Below, piece by piece: positions 51,663-59,485 of a stretch of DNA of 64,000 nucleotides (positions are counted from its first letter, which is position 1; each line of letters starts with the position of its first letter). Source of the stretch: Micromonospora vinacea (lineage in GTDB: Bacteria > Actinomycetota > Actinomycetes > Mycobacteriales > Micromonosporaceae); the NCBI RefSeq assembly GCF_015751785.1, contig NZ_JADOTY010000001.1:5828001-5892000 (forward strand), in the 5' to 3' direction. Below the pieces are notes generated by a model, which did no database searches, was not told the DNA's origin, and saw nothing but the letters and a program-made list of their open reading frames with translations. Position numbers and translations under genes: made by a program.

Positions 51663-52982
51663 CTATTGTCCGCCAGCGTGTCCGCCACTAGCGGCGGACA
51701 GGTCGGCGGACAGCTCCAGGAACTCGGCGACCGCACTGGTCTCGCCGGCAGCGGCGGCCACGATGCGACGCAGTTCAGCGACACGCTCTACCGCCCTCGG
51801 CGACTGCGCCCGGCGAGCAAGACTCAAAGATCGTCCGGCTGTTACCGCCGCCTGCTCGAACTCTCCCGCCTGAAAGAGGGCTTCGGCGAGCCAGCTCAGG
51901 TACAGCGACGTTTCCCGGGGAAAGTCGTCGCCATAGCGAGCAATGGCGCTTTCCAGGATGGGCACCGCCCGCAGTGGTCGACGCAGCTCCGTCCATACTC
52001 GCCCCGCCATGACCTCCACTTCGTCCTGGGTCAGCCAGTACGCCCAGGACGGAGCTTGATCAAGGTCGCATTGCGGATAGATTTCCCCGACCTGCCCGAG
52101 CGCCCTTTCAGCAAGGCTCGTTTCGCCCAAGCGGGCGTGCGCCCAAGCGACCCGTTCCAGCAGCAGAGCCTGGCCCGTGGCCTCGGCTGCGTGCCGCCCA
52201 CCGACGTACGCCGAGCGAGCCAAGGTGACGGCCTCCCGCCGATCCCCGATGCCCGCCTCAAGGTAGGACAGACTGCTCAGGCAGTTCGCTGCGCTGGCGG
52301 CGTCTTCACTGGCATGCGCGGCCCGCATTCCGGACAAGTAATGCCGGCGTGCCTCGGCGATCCTGCCGGAGTCTTCGGCAACGAAGCCGGCCAGTTGACA
52401 CAGGTCCGCGACGACGTGGAGCAACTTGCGGTTGACCGCCTCGGAGTAGCTACCCTCCCGAAGTAGTTCGGCGGTGGCAACCAACTCGGCGGCGACCAGC
52501 GCATGCGTCTCCCCGCCACCGACGTGGTCATCCAGCCGTCGGAGTTGACGAACTCGACTCTCGATTCGTGTCACCGTGCTCATCCCGACCCGTCGACCTG
52601 CGCTCAGCTCATACCGCTGCGGCGGCTCAGCTATCAGCCACTGATGGGCCAGCGCGGCGGCGTTGTCCGGATCCGGGGCCTGCGCTGTCAGCAGGTTGGC
52701 CAGACGCTCCGCATCACGCCGCGACCACTGCGCCCCGCCATCGACTGCCCATGGCTCGCCGGTGCCCGGCTCATCGGCGAACACAGCCAACTTCCCGCCC
52801 GCCTCCAACGCCGCGTCCAGGCGTTGGGCGGTTGTCGGGGTCGGCGGCTTCCGACCGCTCGCGAGATCGTGAAGATAGCTCTTGCTGTAGAAGGTCTGCG
52901 AGGCGAGCGTTCGATAGCTGGCTCCACGCTTTCTCATCAGAGCGCGGAGCTGTTCGGCGAAGAGTGCGGCAGACGCGGGCAT
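51663..52982 (-). CDS. Second XRE regulator with TPR-like domain
   Basis: 439 residues from ATG 52982 (GGGAG five bases upstream). HTH at about 10-60 (LMRKRGASYRTLASQTFYSK, SYLHDLASGRKPPTPTTAQR). Then helical repeats (HALVAAELVATAELLREGSY, ALLLERVAWAHARLGETSLA, YLSWLAEALFQAGEFEQAAV). Same architecture as the gene at 50079 but without the insertion. Related proteins often accompany Nudix or other small genes in actinomycetes; here a broken Nudix gene lies divergently upstream. Confidence 0.87.
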   Translation of the reverse strand: MPASAALFAEQLRALMRKRGASYRTLASQTFYSKSYLHDLASGRKPPTPTTAQRLDAALEAGGKLAVFADEPGTGEPWAVDGGAQWSRRDAERLANLLTAQAPDPDNAAALAHQWLIAEPPQRYELSAGRRVGMSTVTRIESRVRQLRRLDDHVGGGETHALVAAELVATAELLREGSYSEAVNRKLLHVVADLCQLAGFVAEDSGRIAEARRHYLSGMRAAHASEDAASAANCLSSLSYLEAGIGDRREAVTLARSAYVGGRHAAEATGQALLLERVAWAHARLGETSLAERALGQVGEIYPQCDLDQAPSWAYWLTQDEVEVMAGRVWTELRRPLRAVPILESAIARYGDDFPRETSLYLSWLAEALFQAGEFEQAAVTAGRSLSLARRAQSPRAVERVAELRRIVAAAAGETSAVAEFLELSADLSAASGGHAGGQ

Positions 52983-53235
52983 CACGGCTCCCGGAAGTGG
53001 CATTCCGATCGGCGGCGGCCGCACGGACGACCACCACTTCGGACAGTACATCGATCGCAACGATGCGTACGCCCGTTGCCAGCCCTCCGATTCAGATCAA
53101 CGTGGGATCAGTGAAATCGGGGCGTCTGAGTGACCAGGACACTCCGAGTTTCACTGAAGCCGAGTCGATCATCACCGCGGTCGGTCCCAAGTGATGGGAA
53201 GCGGACCACCCGCCCGATCATGCGCGGTGCCCGGA
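52983..53235. other. Gap upstream of the second XRE gene
   Basis: Should hold its promoter. Composition starts to drop towards the island. No gene or clear operator seen. Confidence 0.35.
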
Positions 53236-53328
53236 CCGACCTGGATCCACTGCGGGAACGCGCTGTTGGCGTTCTACCAGTAGCTGCTCAGATCACCGTC
53301 GACGATGCCGCTCGACGCGTACCTCTGG
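53236..53328 (-). pseudogene. Remnant of a discoidin (F5/8 type C) domain gene
   Basis: Ninety-three bases align without gaps to 62227-62319 in the glycosidase gene on the right, about 80% identical by eye, same strand. Translated on the minus strand: GIVDGDLSSYW, a stop (TAG), then NANSAFPQWIQV, versus VVDGDANSYWESANSAFPQWVQV in the intact gene. Clearly a decayed fragment. Confidence 0.85.
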
Positions 53329-53345
53329 GCGCTACCGTCACCTAG

Positions 53346-53610
53346 GTGACCTCGACGGAGCCCGCCACGTGGTACGCCAACCTGGCTTCCTTCTACGCCG
53401 AAGCCGCGGCGTCCATCACTGACGCGGCCGGCAACGTGCTGCTCGTCAAACCCACGTAACGCGACCACTGGGCCTTCCCCGGCGGCTATGTCGACGAGGG
53501 CGAATACCCACATGACGCCTGCGCCCGTGAGATCCGTGAGGAGTTGGGGATCTCCGTGGTGGCGGGTGCCCTGTCACTCTTCGGTCGATCCTGTTCGATG
53601 ACCTACTCCT
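53346..53610 (+). pseudogene. Broken Nudix hydrolase gene
   Basis: GTG 53346 begins TSTEPATWYANLASFYAEAA, then AAGNVLLVKPT and a TAA stop at 53457 (codon 38), then in the same frame DHWAFPGGYVDEGEYPHDAC and AREIREELGI, which complete the Nudix box (G-x5-E-x7-R-E-x2-E-E-x-G). Expected Tyr (TAC) is TAA. After about 53575 the family match weakens; only MTYSF may remain. The coding end of the island ATPase starts at 53611. So the gene has a nonsense change and has lost its carboxy half. Confidence 0.85.
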
Positions 53611-55578
53611 TTAGACCTGTTCCTCGAGCCGCGGCTTGGGTATTCGAATAAGGCGGTCCTCTTGGCTCAACGGCAGGGCGACACGATGGACGAAGTCGAC
53701 GATGATGTCGCGGGCGAGTTCGTTGTCAACGGCGATGATTTGCAAAGCTTCCTTGTAGGGCTCCTGGGTCGCCACGTTCCGCAACAGCTGGTAAACGTCG
53801 CGGATTCTCCCGAGGCTGAGGCCTTCTTGCCCACTGTTCGCGGAGATGCCATCTAGGACGAGGAGGCCAGGCAACGGAAGCTTTCTGTCGATTGCCACGG
53901 TGTGGTGCGCGAGTGCATGCGCGATGTTGACGAGGGTTTTCAATCCCTGGCTGGAGAGCTCGTCGAATCTGCGCCCTGACACCTCTGGTAGGTATGTATC
54001 GCGGTTGATCCGTACGGTCAGTTCCTGACCTAGATCGGGGATGTTAAGCTCCCGCAGATATTCGAGCATTCGTCGTTCCAAAGCTTTAACGTTGTCTTCA
54101 GCGTCGGTGTGGGATAGCTCGCGGCTGTGGATGCGGGCGATCAGTTCCTCCTGCCTCGTTTCGAGCTGCTCCCGGCCTTGCAGTTGCTGCTGGTGGCGGC
54201 GCAGCAGGTCGGCGTATTCGCGTAGTCGCCTGATGTCGGCTTCGATCTCGGCTTGGCGTGCCGAGTAGTACTCGATTTGCGCCGAGCGGTCGGACACGAA
54301 TGTTCGAGTTCGCTGGTCGAGGCTGGCCGAGAGCTCCGCCATGGTCTCGTCGAGCTGAGCTGCTTGCTGGGAGAGGCGTTCGTGCGCGCGGCGCCGGCCT
54401 TCGATGACCTCGCTGGTTTCGGTGATTTGGCTGGCGATGCGGTCTTGTTCGGTGAGAAGTTCCGATGGTGAGGCTGCGGGCCTGGGCGTTTGAAGGCAGA
54501 GGTAGCAGAGGTGCGGGTCTGTGCGGGCTGGCTCGACGTCGTTGCCGCAGCGAGGGCAGACGATGAAGTCGAAGTCGACGAGCCACTCGCCAGCGACGAT
54601 GGCGCGGGTAAGCCGGGATGACTGGCTGGTCAGCTGCCGGTGAAGGTCGGTGAGGTCCTTGATTTGTCCTTCGAGGCGGGTCAGCCTGTCGGCGATGTCT
54701 GCGCGTCGCGTGCGTGTCGCAAGCAGGGTTTGACGGAGCTCTTGGACGCCGGGGACGTCGCCGGCTGCCGTGCCGAGGGTACGTCGGGCTTCGCGGACTT
54801 CTTCGAGTGCGTTGGCTCGGTCGGCGAGTTGGAACTCGAGGATCGCAGGGTCGGCGAAGGCGGTGTCCTTGAGGAAGGTGGCGCGGACTTCGGCGTCGTG
54901 CCGGAGGGATTCGAGTTGCAGCTGTATCCGGCGAAGTTCGGCGTTGAGCAGTGCGAGTTCTGGCTCGTAGTAGCCGTAGGCAATCTCGAACACCCAGCGG
55001 CGTTTTGCGTCACGCCAGGTTCGTTTGTGGCCGAAGACTTCGGTGTCGAGTTCGTCGCCGGTGATGATGCAGTAGCCGAGCCAGTCGGTCATGGTGACTG
55101 GTGTGTTGGCTCCGCTGGGTTCGCTGCGGGCTCGGGGCACGTGGATTGCCGGGATCTGGAGTTGGTCGAGTAGGAACGTGCTGTAGCTGTTCTCGGCTCC
55201 GGCGACGGGCAGGCGCACTGCGATGGATTCGCGGCCGGGGTTTGGGTGTTCTTCGCTGATCTCGACGAGGGCATCACGGGTGGTGGTGCGTGGCCGATAT
55301 ATCTGCCAGGTGCGGTTGCCGAGGGCGACGTGCCCGCGGATGGCTTGAACATGACCGACTTCTGGGGGCAGGTCGTCGGGCATGGTGCCGAGTAGCGCGC
55401 GGATCAGGCGGACGAAGGTGGTTTTCCCGGTAGTGATGTCACCGATGACGTGATTAAGACCTGGGTTGAAGGTGACGTCCCGGCCTGCGCCAACGAGGTT
55501 GACCTGCAGAAGTTCGAGACGGTGGGGGTAGATCGGCTCGGTGTCAACTCCGTCTTGCGGCGGTGTGGGCTGGTTCAC
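53611..55578 (-). CDS. ABC-3C system 1, Rad50-like ATPase with zinc-hook-type CxxC pairs
   Basis: 655 residues from GTG 55578, which has GAGG seven bases upstream and overlaps the preceding stop (GTGA); ATG 55596 is the alternative. Walker A GDITTGKTT (residues 46-54) joined to a first strand FNPGLNHVI; a long coiled coil; two C-x2-C pairs (CPRCGN about 340, CYLC about 357) halfway, as in Rad50/SMC zinc hooks; a second coil; then a signature-like region SSQGLKTLVNIAHALAHHTV and Walker B LLVLDGISANSGQEG (about 570) with the D-loop. Predicted to sense or bind DNA or RNA ends and to switch on the effector. ABC-3C assignment is by organisation. Confidence 0.8.
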   Translation of the reverse strand: MNQPTPPQDGVDTEPIYPHRLELLQVNLVGAGRDVTFNPGLNHVIGDITTGKTTFVRLIRALLGTMPDDLPPEVGHVQAIRGHVALGNRTWQIYRPRTTTRDALVEISEEHPNPGRESIAVRLPVAGAENSYSTFLLDQLQIPAIHVPRARSEPSGANTPVTMTDWLGYCIITGDELDTEVFGHKRTWRDAKRRWVFEIAYGYYEPELALLNAELRRIQLQLESLRHDAEVRATFLKDTAFADPAILEFQLADRANALEEVREARRTLGTAAGDVPGVQELRQTLLATRTRRADIADRLTRLEGQIKDLTDLHRQLTSQSSRLTRAIVAGEWLVDFDFIVCPRCGNDVEPARTDPHLCYLCLQTPRPAASPSELLTEQDRIASQITETSEVIEGRRRAHERLSQQAAQLDETMAELSASLDQRTRTFVSDRSAQIEYYSARQAEIEADIRRLREYADLLRRHQQQLQGREQLETRQEELIARIHSRELSHTDAEDNVKALERRMLEYLRELNIPDLGQELTVRINRDTYLPEVSGRRFDELSSQGLKTLVNIAHALAHHTVAIDRKLPLPGLLVLDGISANSGQEGLSLGRIRDVYQLLRNVATQEPYKEALQIIAVDNELARDIIVDFVHRVALPLSQEDRLIRIPKPRLEEQV

Positions 55579-56195
55579 GTCAGGTCCTCGTGCCATGCAG
55601 CGTCGGCGATCTCGGGAATCTCGTAGAGATAGTTCTTGAGCACGTTGCCGCTTCTGTCCAGGTGCCGGCGCAACAGAGTCAGTCTCTGGTTGATGGGGTC
55701 GAAGCTGTCGTCGGCGCGGATGGCAGCGGCGAGGTCGGCGCCGGCGACGGAGGTGCGGTAGCCGAAGCCTTTGTCGAGTGGTTTGACGTCGACGAGGCCG
55801 CGGCCGATGAGGGATCCGAGTACCGCGTAATAGGAGGGATCCCAGGGGCCGTAGCGGTAGCGCATCATTCGGGCATCGAGTGGCGCTTCGTCGGGGTCGA
55901 TGCCCGCGATTTGCGCCGGGTTGGCGCCGTGGGTGAGTAAGACCTGGCGTAGATGGCGGGGGTAGCGCAGCAGGAAGTCGAGTTTCGCGAGCTTGATCCG
56001 GCCCTCGAGGTAGCGTTCTTGGGTCTTGTTCTTACGGCTGAAAGCGTCGATGAGCAGAAGAATCCGCGCTTCGGCCTCCCGGGAAGGGCGAAATCGGGCC
56101 CGGGGTGACTCGTCATCGGGGATGCCCGGCGGTGGCGGGACACAGTTCGGTGGAGCGGCTGCCGTGGCGGGTTGAGGGATCACGAGGCGCGCCAT
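55575..56195 (-). CDS. ABC-3C system 1, middle component
   Basis: 206 residues from ATG 56195 (GTG 56183, with a four-base overlap, is equally good). Pro-rich amino end, then ILLLIDAFSRKN, EGRIKLAKLDFLLRYP (65-79), and MMRYRYGPWDPSYYAVLGSL (110-128), a winged-helix-like pattern: the EGR-x-KLAKLDF and RY-x-YGPWD blocks are typical of one class of ABC-3C middle components. It is expected to bridge ATPase and effector. Overlaps both neighbours. Confidence 0.75.
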   Translation of the reverse strand: MARLVIPQPATAAAPPNCVPPPPGIPDDESPRARFRPSREAEARILLLIDAFSRKNKTQERYLEGRIKLAKLDFLLRYPRHLRQVLLTHGANPAQIAGIDPDEAPLDARMMRYRYGPWDPSYYAVLGSLIGRGLVDVKPLDKGFGYRTSVAGADLAAAIRADDSFDPINQRLTLLRRHLDRSGNVLKNYLYEIPEIADAAWHEDLT

Positions 56196-57427
56196 CCGAA
56201 CCGGCAGGTATCGGATAGGTGGCCGAGGTAGCCGAACACGAAGAATTCGTCGCGGTCAAAGATGTTCTGCCGGTCGCAGTGAGCGAGATGTGCGGGTTGG
56301 GACAGCAGGGCGTTGGCGATTGCCTCGGCTGGACGGCCCGCCGCAGCGGGATTGGTGACCGCGGCCAGCTCGACGTCGGCTGCGGTTGCTTCGGCCATTC
56401 GTAGGATTCGTCGCGCCAACTTCTCGAGGTCGTCTTCGGCGCTGTCGCGGCTGGCGAGCATCAGCTGGCGCTCGACCTCCATGTCGGCCCGCATCTCCTG
56501 CATCTTGGCGATGAGCGGGCGGCTTGCACCGGCCGCCGTCATTTTCAGTTCCATGAGGGAGACGGAGGTGCCGGCAGAAATGCGTGCGAGTAGTTGCTGC
56601 TGGGACGCGCCGGGCTGCGGCGGGGTCATCCTGAGCAGCATGCCGCGGCTGAGGATTTGGTCGCGGATCGGTGCGATGGCCTGCCCTGCGGGTTCGTGCG
56701 GTTCGGGTAGGTCGGATCCGAGGTGGGGAAGGGCTGCGCTGAGGATCGCCTGGATTGACGGCGGCTGTTCTTCTCGTGCTGTTTGCGCGGCTTCTGCGGC
56801 GGTCAGTAGCCGCTCGTATAGGACCTTGACCTCTGGGTGAGACAGCGATGGCCAGAGGGCGTGCAGTTCCCACATCGCCTTAGCGTCGATATGAGCCTGC
56901 GTGGGCTGGTCTGGTTCGATGACGAGGCGTTGGAGGAAGTCGTCGACCCAGCCCCGGGGGATCTTGTGCGCGACGAGCTTTTTTCGCACCTCATCGCCAG
57001 CGGATCGCGGGTCTCGTACAAAGTCTTCAGTGTCGGCTTTTCCGGCGGTCGCACCTTCGAACCAGAGCTCAAAGGTGCAAAGCTCGTGCACCCTTTTCTT
57101 GCGAGCCGCGACATACGAGCGGGCGAGAGCGTCGAGGCCGCGATCGTTCATGGCGGCGACGCTCCAAGAGCCCTTGTCACGAGTCTTGAGCTGGATGAAT
57201 CGGACTTTGTCCGCGTAGATCAGAGTGAGGTCCTCGACGTGTTCGCAGGCTAAGAACAACGGTCGATCTTGTTCTCTGAGACACGTCAGCCACTGCCGTA
57301 CAACCTGTTTGGCCTGCCATCGGTAGCGGGCGAAGGTGTCGAGTCCTGTGGGATCGCTTTCGACGGCAGCTACCCTGGTCAGCACGTCGAGGCCGGGGAT
57401 CGGTTGTTGCTGCTTTGCGTCAGTCAC
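56180..57427 (-). CDS. ABC-3C system 1, effector with DUF4297/Cap4-like nuclease head
   Basis: 415 residues; GTG 57427 follows GGAGG by nine bases. Residues 28-90: GLDTFARYRWQAKQVVRQWL, then LACEHVEDLTLI and VRFIQLKTRD. E62, E65/D66 and Q79-x-K81 fit the restriction-endonuclease-like core of DUF4297 dsDNA nucleases (as in Cap4). The remainder (about 100-415) is helical with no known motif and would be the ABC-3C carboxy domain. Probably cuts DNA non-specifically when released by the ATPase/middle component; lethal or degrading outcome unknown. First gene of the minus operon. Confidence 0.75.
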   Translation of the reverse strand: MTDAKQQQPIPGLDVLTRVAAVESDPTGLDTFARYRWQAKQVVRQWLTCLREQDRPLFLACEHVEDLTLIYADKVRFIQLKTRDKGSWSVAAMNDRGLDALARSYVAARKKRVHELCTFELWFEGATAGKADTEDFVRDPRSAGDEVRKKLVAHKIPRGWVDDFLQRLVIEPDQPTQAHIDAKAMWELHALWPSLSHPEVKVLYERLLTAAEAAQTAREEQPPSIQAILSAALPHLGSDLPEPHEPAGQAIAPIRDQILSRGMLLRMTPPQPGASQQQLLARISAGTSVSLMELKMTAAGASRPLIAKMQEMRADMEVERQLMLASRDSAEDDLEKLARRILRMAEATAADVELAAVTNPAAAGRPAEAIANALLSQPAHLAHCDRQNIFDRDEFFVFGYLGHLSDTCRFGWRAS

Positions 57428-57825
57428 CCGGATGAACCTCCACCGATAAAGGCAGCAACGAACCATAGACAACCCAGCGTGCCCGCCGCACTACGCTGAG
57501 GAAACGATGCTAGCGGTCACGCAGCGAGGTCAACAGCCCGGAGCTGTCCTCGAACCGTTCGGCCGCTCCTTCATGGACGCCCGGCCTGCCTCGTGCCAGC
57601 GTGTCAGCCGTCTTGGCCACGTTGGCGATCTCGCCACGGTCCACAACTTTTCAAGGATCTCTGCGGGTGCCGGAGCAAGGTAATCAGCTGCTGATCCGTC
57701 GGATGTACCGACGATCTAGACGTCAGCGCAGACGCCCGCGGTTAGGCCGTCGAACGAGCGGCCAACGATGCGTTCCGCCTACGGCGCTCTGGACATGGTC
57801 GCCCCGATTCGACAGACTTCGAGGC
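57428..57825. promoter_or_regulatory. Shared divergent control region of the two ABC-3C systems
   Basis: 398 bases. Two adjacent dyads precede the plus-strand genes: ATCAGC-T-GCTGAT (57683-57695) and CGTCGG-N5-CCGACG (57697-57713). An open frame crosses the plus side from 57601 but its residues are mostly Arg and do not look translated. No antitoxin-like gene is in the gap. Confidence 0.5.
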
Positions 57826-59013
57826 GTGCCGTCGTCTCCGCACAGCGCCGCACCATCAGCGCTGGGTTACCTCTATCAGTCGCAGTGGCCTCTACTTGAG
57901 CTCTTGCGAAGGTCCGACGAGCGACCGGACGCGGCGATCACGTTGGAGCTGCACGACGATGTCGCGTGGGAAGAGCATGGGACTCCGTCGGAGCTTTTGC
58001 AGATAAAACATCACGTCCGGAAAGGTCGCAGTTTAGGCGATAAGGACATTGATATCTGGCGCACGATTGGGGCCTGGATGGATACCCAGGCCGTGGGTGA
58101 CTCGGACGGCCCTGCCTTGACGATTGTCACGACCCAGATTGCATCGCCTGAGAGTGCAGCAGCCGCACTGCGACCGCGGGATCGAGATGTGAGGCGTGCC
58201 ATCGAGTTGCTGGAAGTCGCCGCCTCCGAATCGACAGCTGAGGCGAGCCGGGTCGCCCGGCGAAGGTTCCTCGACCTGGACCCGGCGGTACGTGCAATCT
58301 TCGTGAGCCGAATTCAGCTTCTCGACGCCGCACCGGGCATCGCCGACCTTGACATCGATGTGCGACGGGCGCTGCGGTGGGCCTTGCCCCGGGGGCACGA
58401 AGACACCTTCATGGGCCTGCTGTGGGCATGGTGGCATGCCAAAGCCGTTGACCTATTGTGCGGACGCGCCCACCGCGTCAGCGCCCTGGACGTCGCAATC
58501 GTGGTCGACGATCTTCGAGACCAGTTCACGCGGGGTAACCTGCCGACCGTGGCTCCACCGGAAGAGTTCACCCCGGCCGAGGAAGGGTCGTACCTAGATC
58601 GGTGCTTCGTGCACCAGCTGCAGTGGGTTGGAACTCCGCCGACGCTCATTCAGATGGCAGTGATCGACTACTACAGGGCATTCGCGCAGACCGCTCGTTG
58701 GGTCGATGACAGTTTGATCAGCGTCAAGGAGCTGGAAACGTTCGAGACTCGGCTGCGCGACGAGTGGAAACGTTCGTACCACTGGGCTTTGGCCGAACTT
58801 CCGGCCGACCCCGACGAGACAGTCAAGCAACGAGCCGGCCGACAGATTCTGCGCCAGGCGCTCGATCGCACGGACATTCGGGTGCGGGAGCGCTACAGCG
58901 AAGTCTTTTTCTGTCGCGGCAAGCATCACGAATTGGCCGATTCAGGACGAGTCGGATGGCATCCAGACTTCGCGGATCGAGTCGATACGCTTCTTCGGGC
59001 ATCAAGCAAATGA
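57826..59013 (+). CDS. ABC-3C system 2, effector with nuclease-like head
   Basis: 395 residues from GTG 57826, chosen since the family begins shortly before the SALGYLYQ block; the ribosome site is weak and ATG 57703 is the alternative. Residues 12-63: ALGYLYQSQWPLLELLRR, ITLELHDDVAWEE, SELLQIKHHV. E41, D44/D45 and Q59-x-K61 repeat the spacing of the system 1 effector. Middle and end are helical (FMGLLWAWWHAKAVDLLCGR, VDRCFVHQLQW-like DRCFVHQLQWVGTPP). Likely ABC-3C carboxy domain fused to a DNase. Its stop overlaps the middle-component ATG. Confidence 0.75.
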   Translation: MPSSPHSAAPSALGYLYQSQWPLLELLRRSDERPDAAITLELHDDVAWEEHGTPSELLQIKHHVRKGRSLGDKDIDIWRTIGAWMDTQAVGDSDGPALTIVTTQIASPESAAAALRPRDRDVRRAIELLEVAASESTAEASRVARRRFLDLDPAVRAIFVSRIQLLDAAPGIADLDIDVRRALRWALPRGHEDTFMGLLWAWWHAKAVDLLCGRAHRVSALDVAIVVDDLRDQFTRGNLPTVAPPEEFTPAEEGSYLDRCFVHQLQWVGTPPTLIQMAVIDYYRAFAQTARWVDDSLISVKELETFETRLRDEWKRSYHWALAELPADPDETVKQRAGRQILRQALDRTDIRVRERYSEVFFCRGKHHELADSGRVGWHPDFADRVDTLLRASSK

Positions 59014-59480
59014 CGGTGTGGCACGATCGCCCGCAGGTGTCGGCTGCCTACCTCAACCCTGCGTTGGTCTCAGCAACGCTAGCTACTGCGGCAATTGCCT
59101 ACCGCTCCGAGCGGCACCGACCGATGGCGTGGCCACTCTCTTTCATCGTAGGGCCCATGGTTCTGCATCGCAGCACCCGCCTCGCATTGCCGAGAAGCAC
59201 GACTACCCACCTAGCGACCTGGCTGTCGCGTAATGCTGTGCTTCATGCCGGCTTCGCTGCTCGCGCCAAGGAAGCAGCCCCGACGATAAAGGAAGGTCTA
59301 CGCTTCGGACTTCGTCAAGGCGTGCTGACGCTCGAGGCTGGCGCGTTGATCGGCTCCATCGGCCGGGCCCGCAACCCGGAGCTGCGCGAACTACTCACCA
59401 GCGCACGACTGGTCGGACGCTGGTTAGCCAAGATCGATCAACCATCCACCATCTTCGCCATCCTTGGCGTGGAGCCCTGA
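59010..59480 (+). CDS. ABC-3C system 2, middle component (DUF6521-like)
   Basis: 156 residues; ATG 59010 overlaps the preceding stop (ATGA). VSAAYLNPALVSATLATAAI, PMAWPLSFIVGPMVLHRSTR, LPRSTTTHLATWLSRN and GLRFGLRQGVLTLEAGALIG match the three-component ABC middle-component family (N-P-A, P-x-V-L-H, T-R-x-x-L-P blocks). Five bases before the ATPase gene. Confidence 0.85.
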   Translation: MTVWHDRPQVSAAYLNPALVSATLATAAIAYRSERHRPMAWPLSFIVGPMVLHRSTRLALPRSTTTHLATWLSRNAVLHAGFAARAKEAAPTIKEGLRFGLRQGVLTLEAGALIGSIGRARNPELRELLTSARLVGRWLAKIDQPSTIFAILGVEP

Positions 59481-59485
59481 TTACA

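Noticed and set aside
57601..57825. Amino-terminal extension of the system 2 effector
   Set aside because: 75 residues of mostly Arg and Pro with no resemblance to the family; it crosses the dyads of the promoter region.
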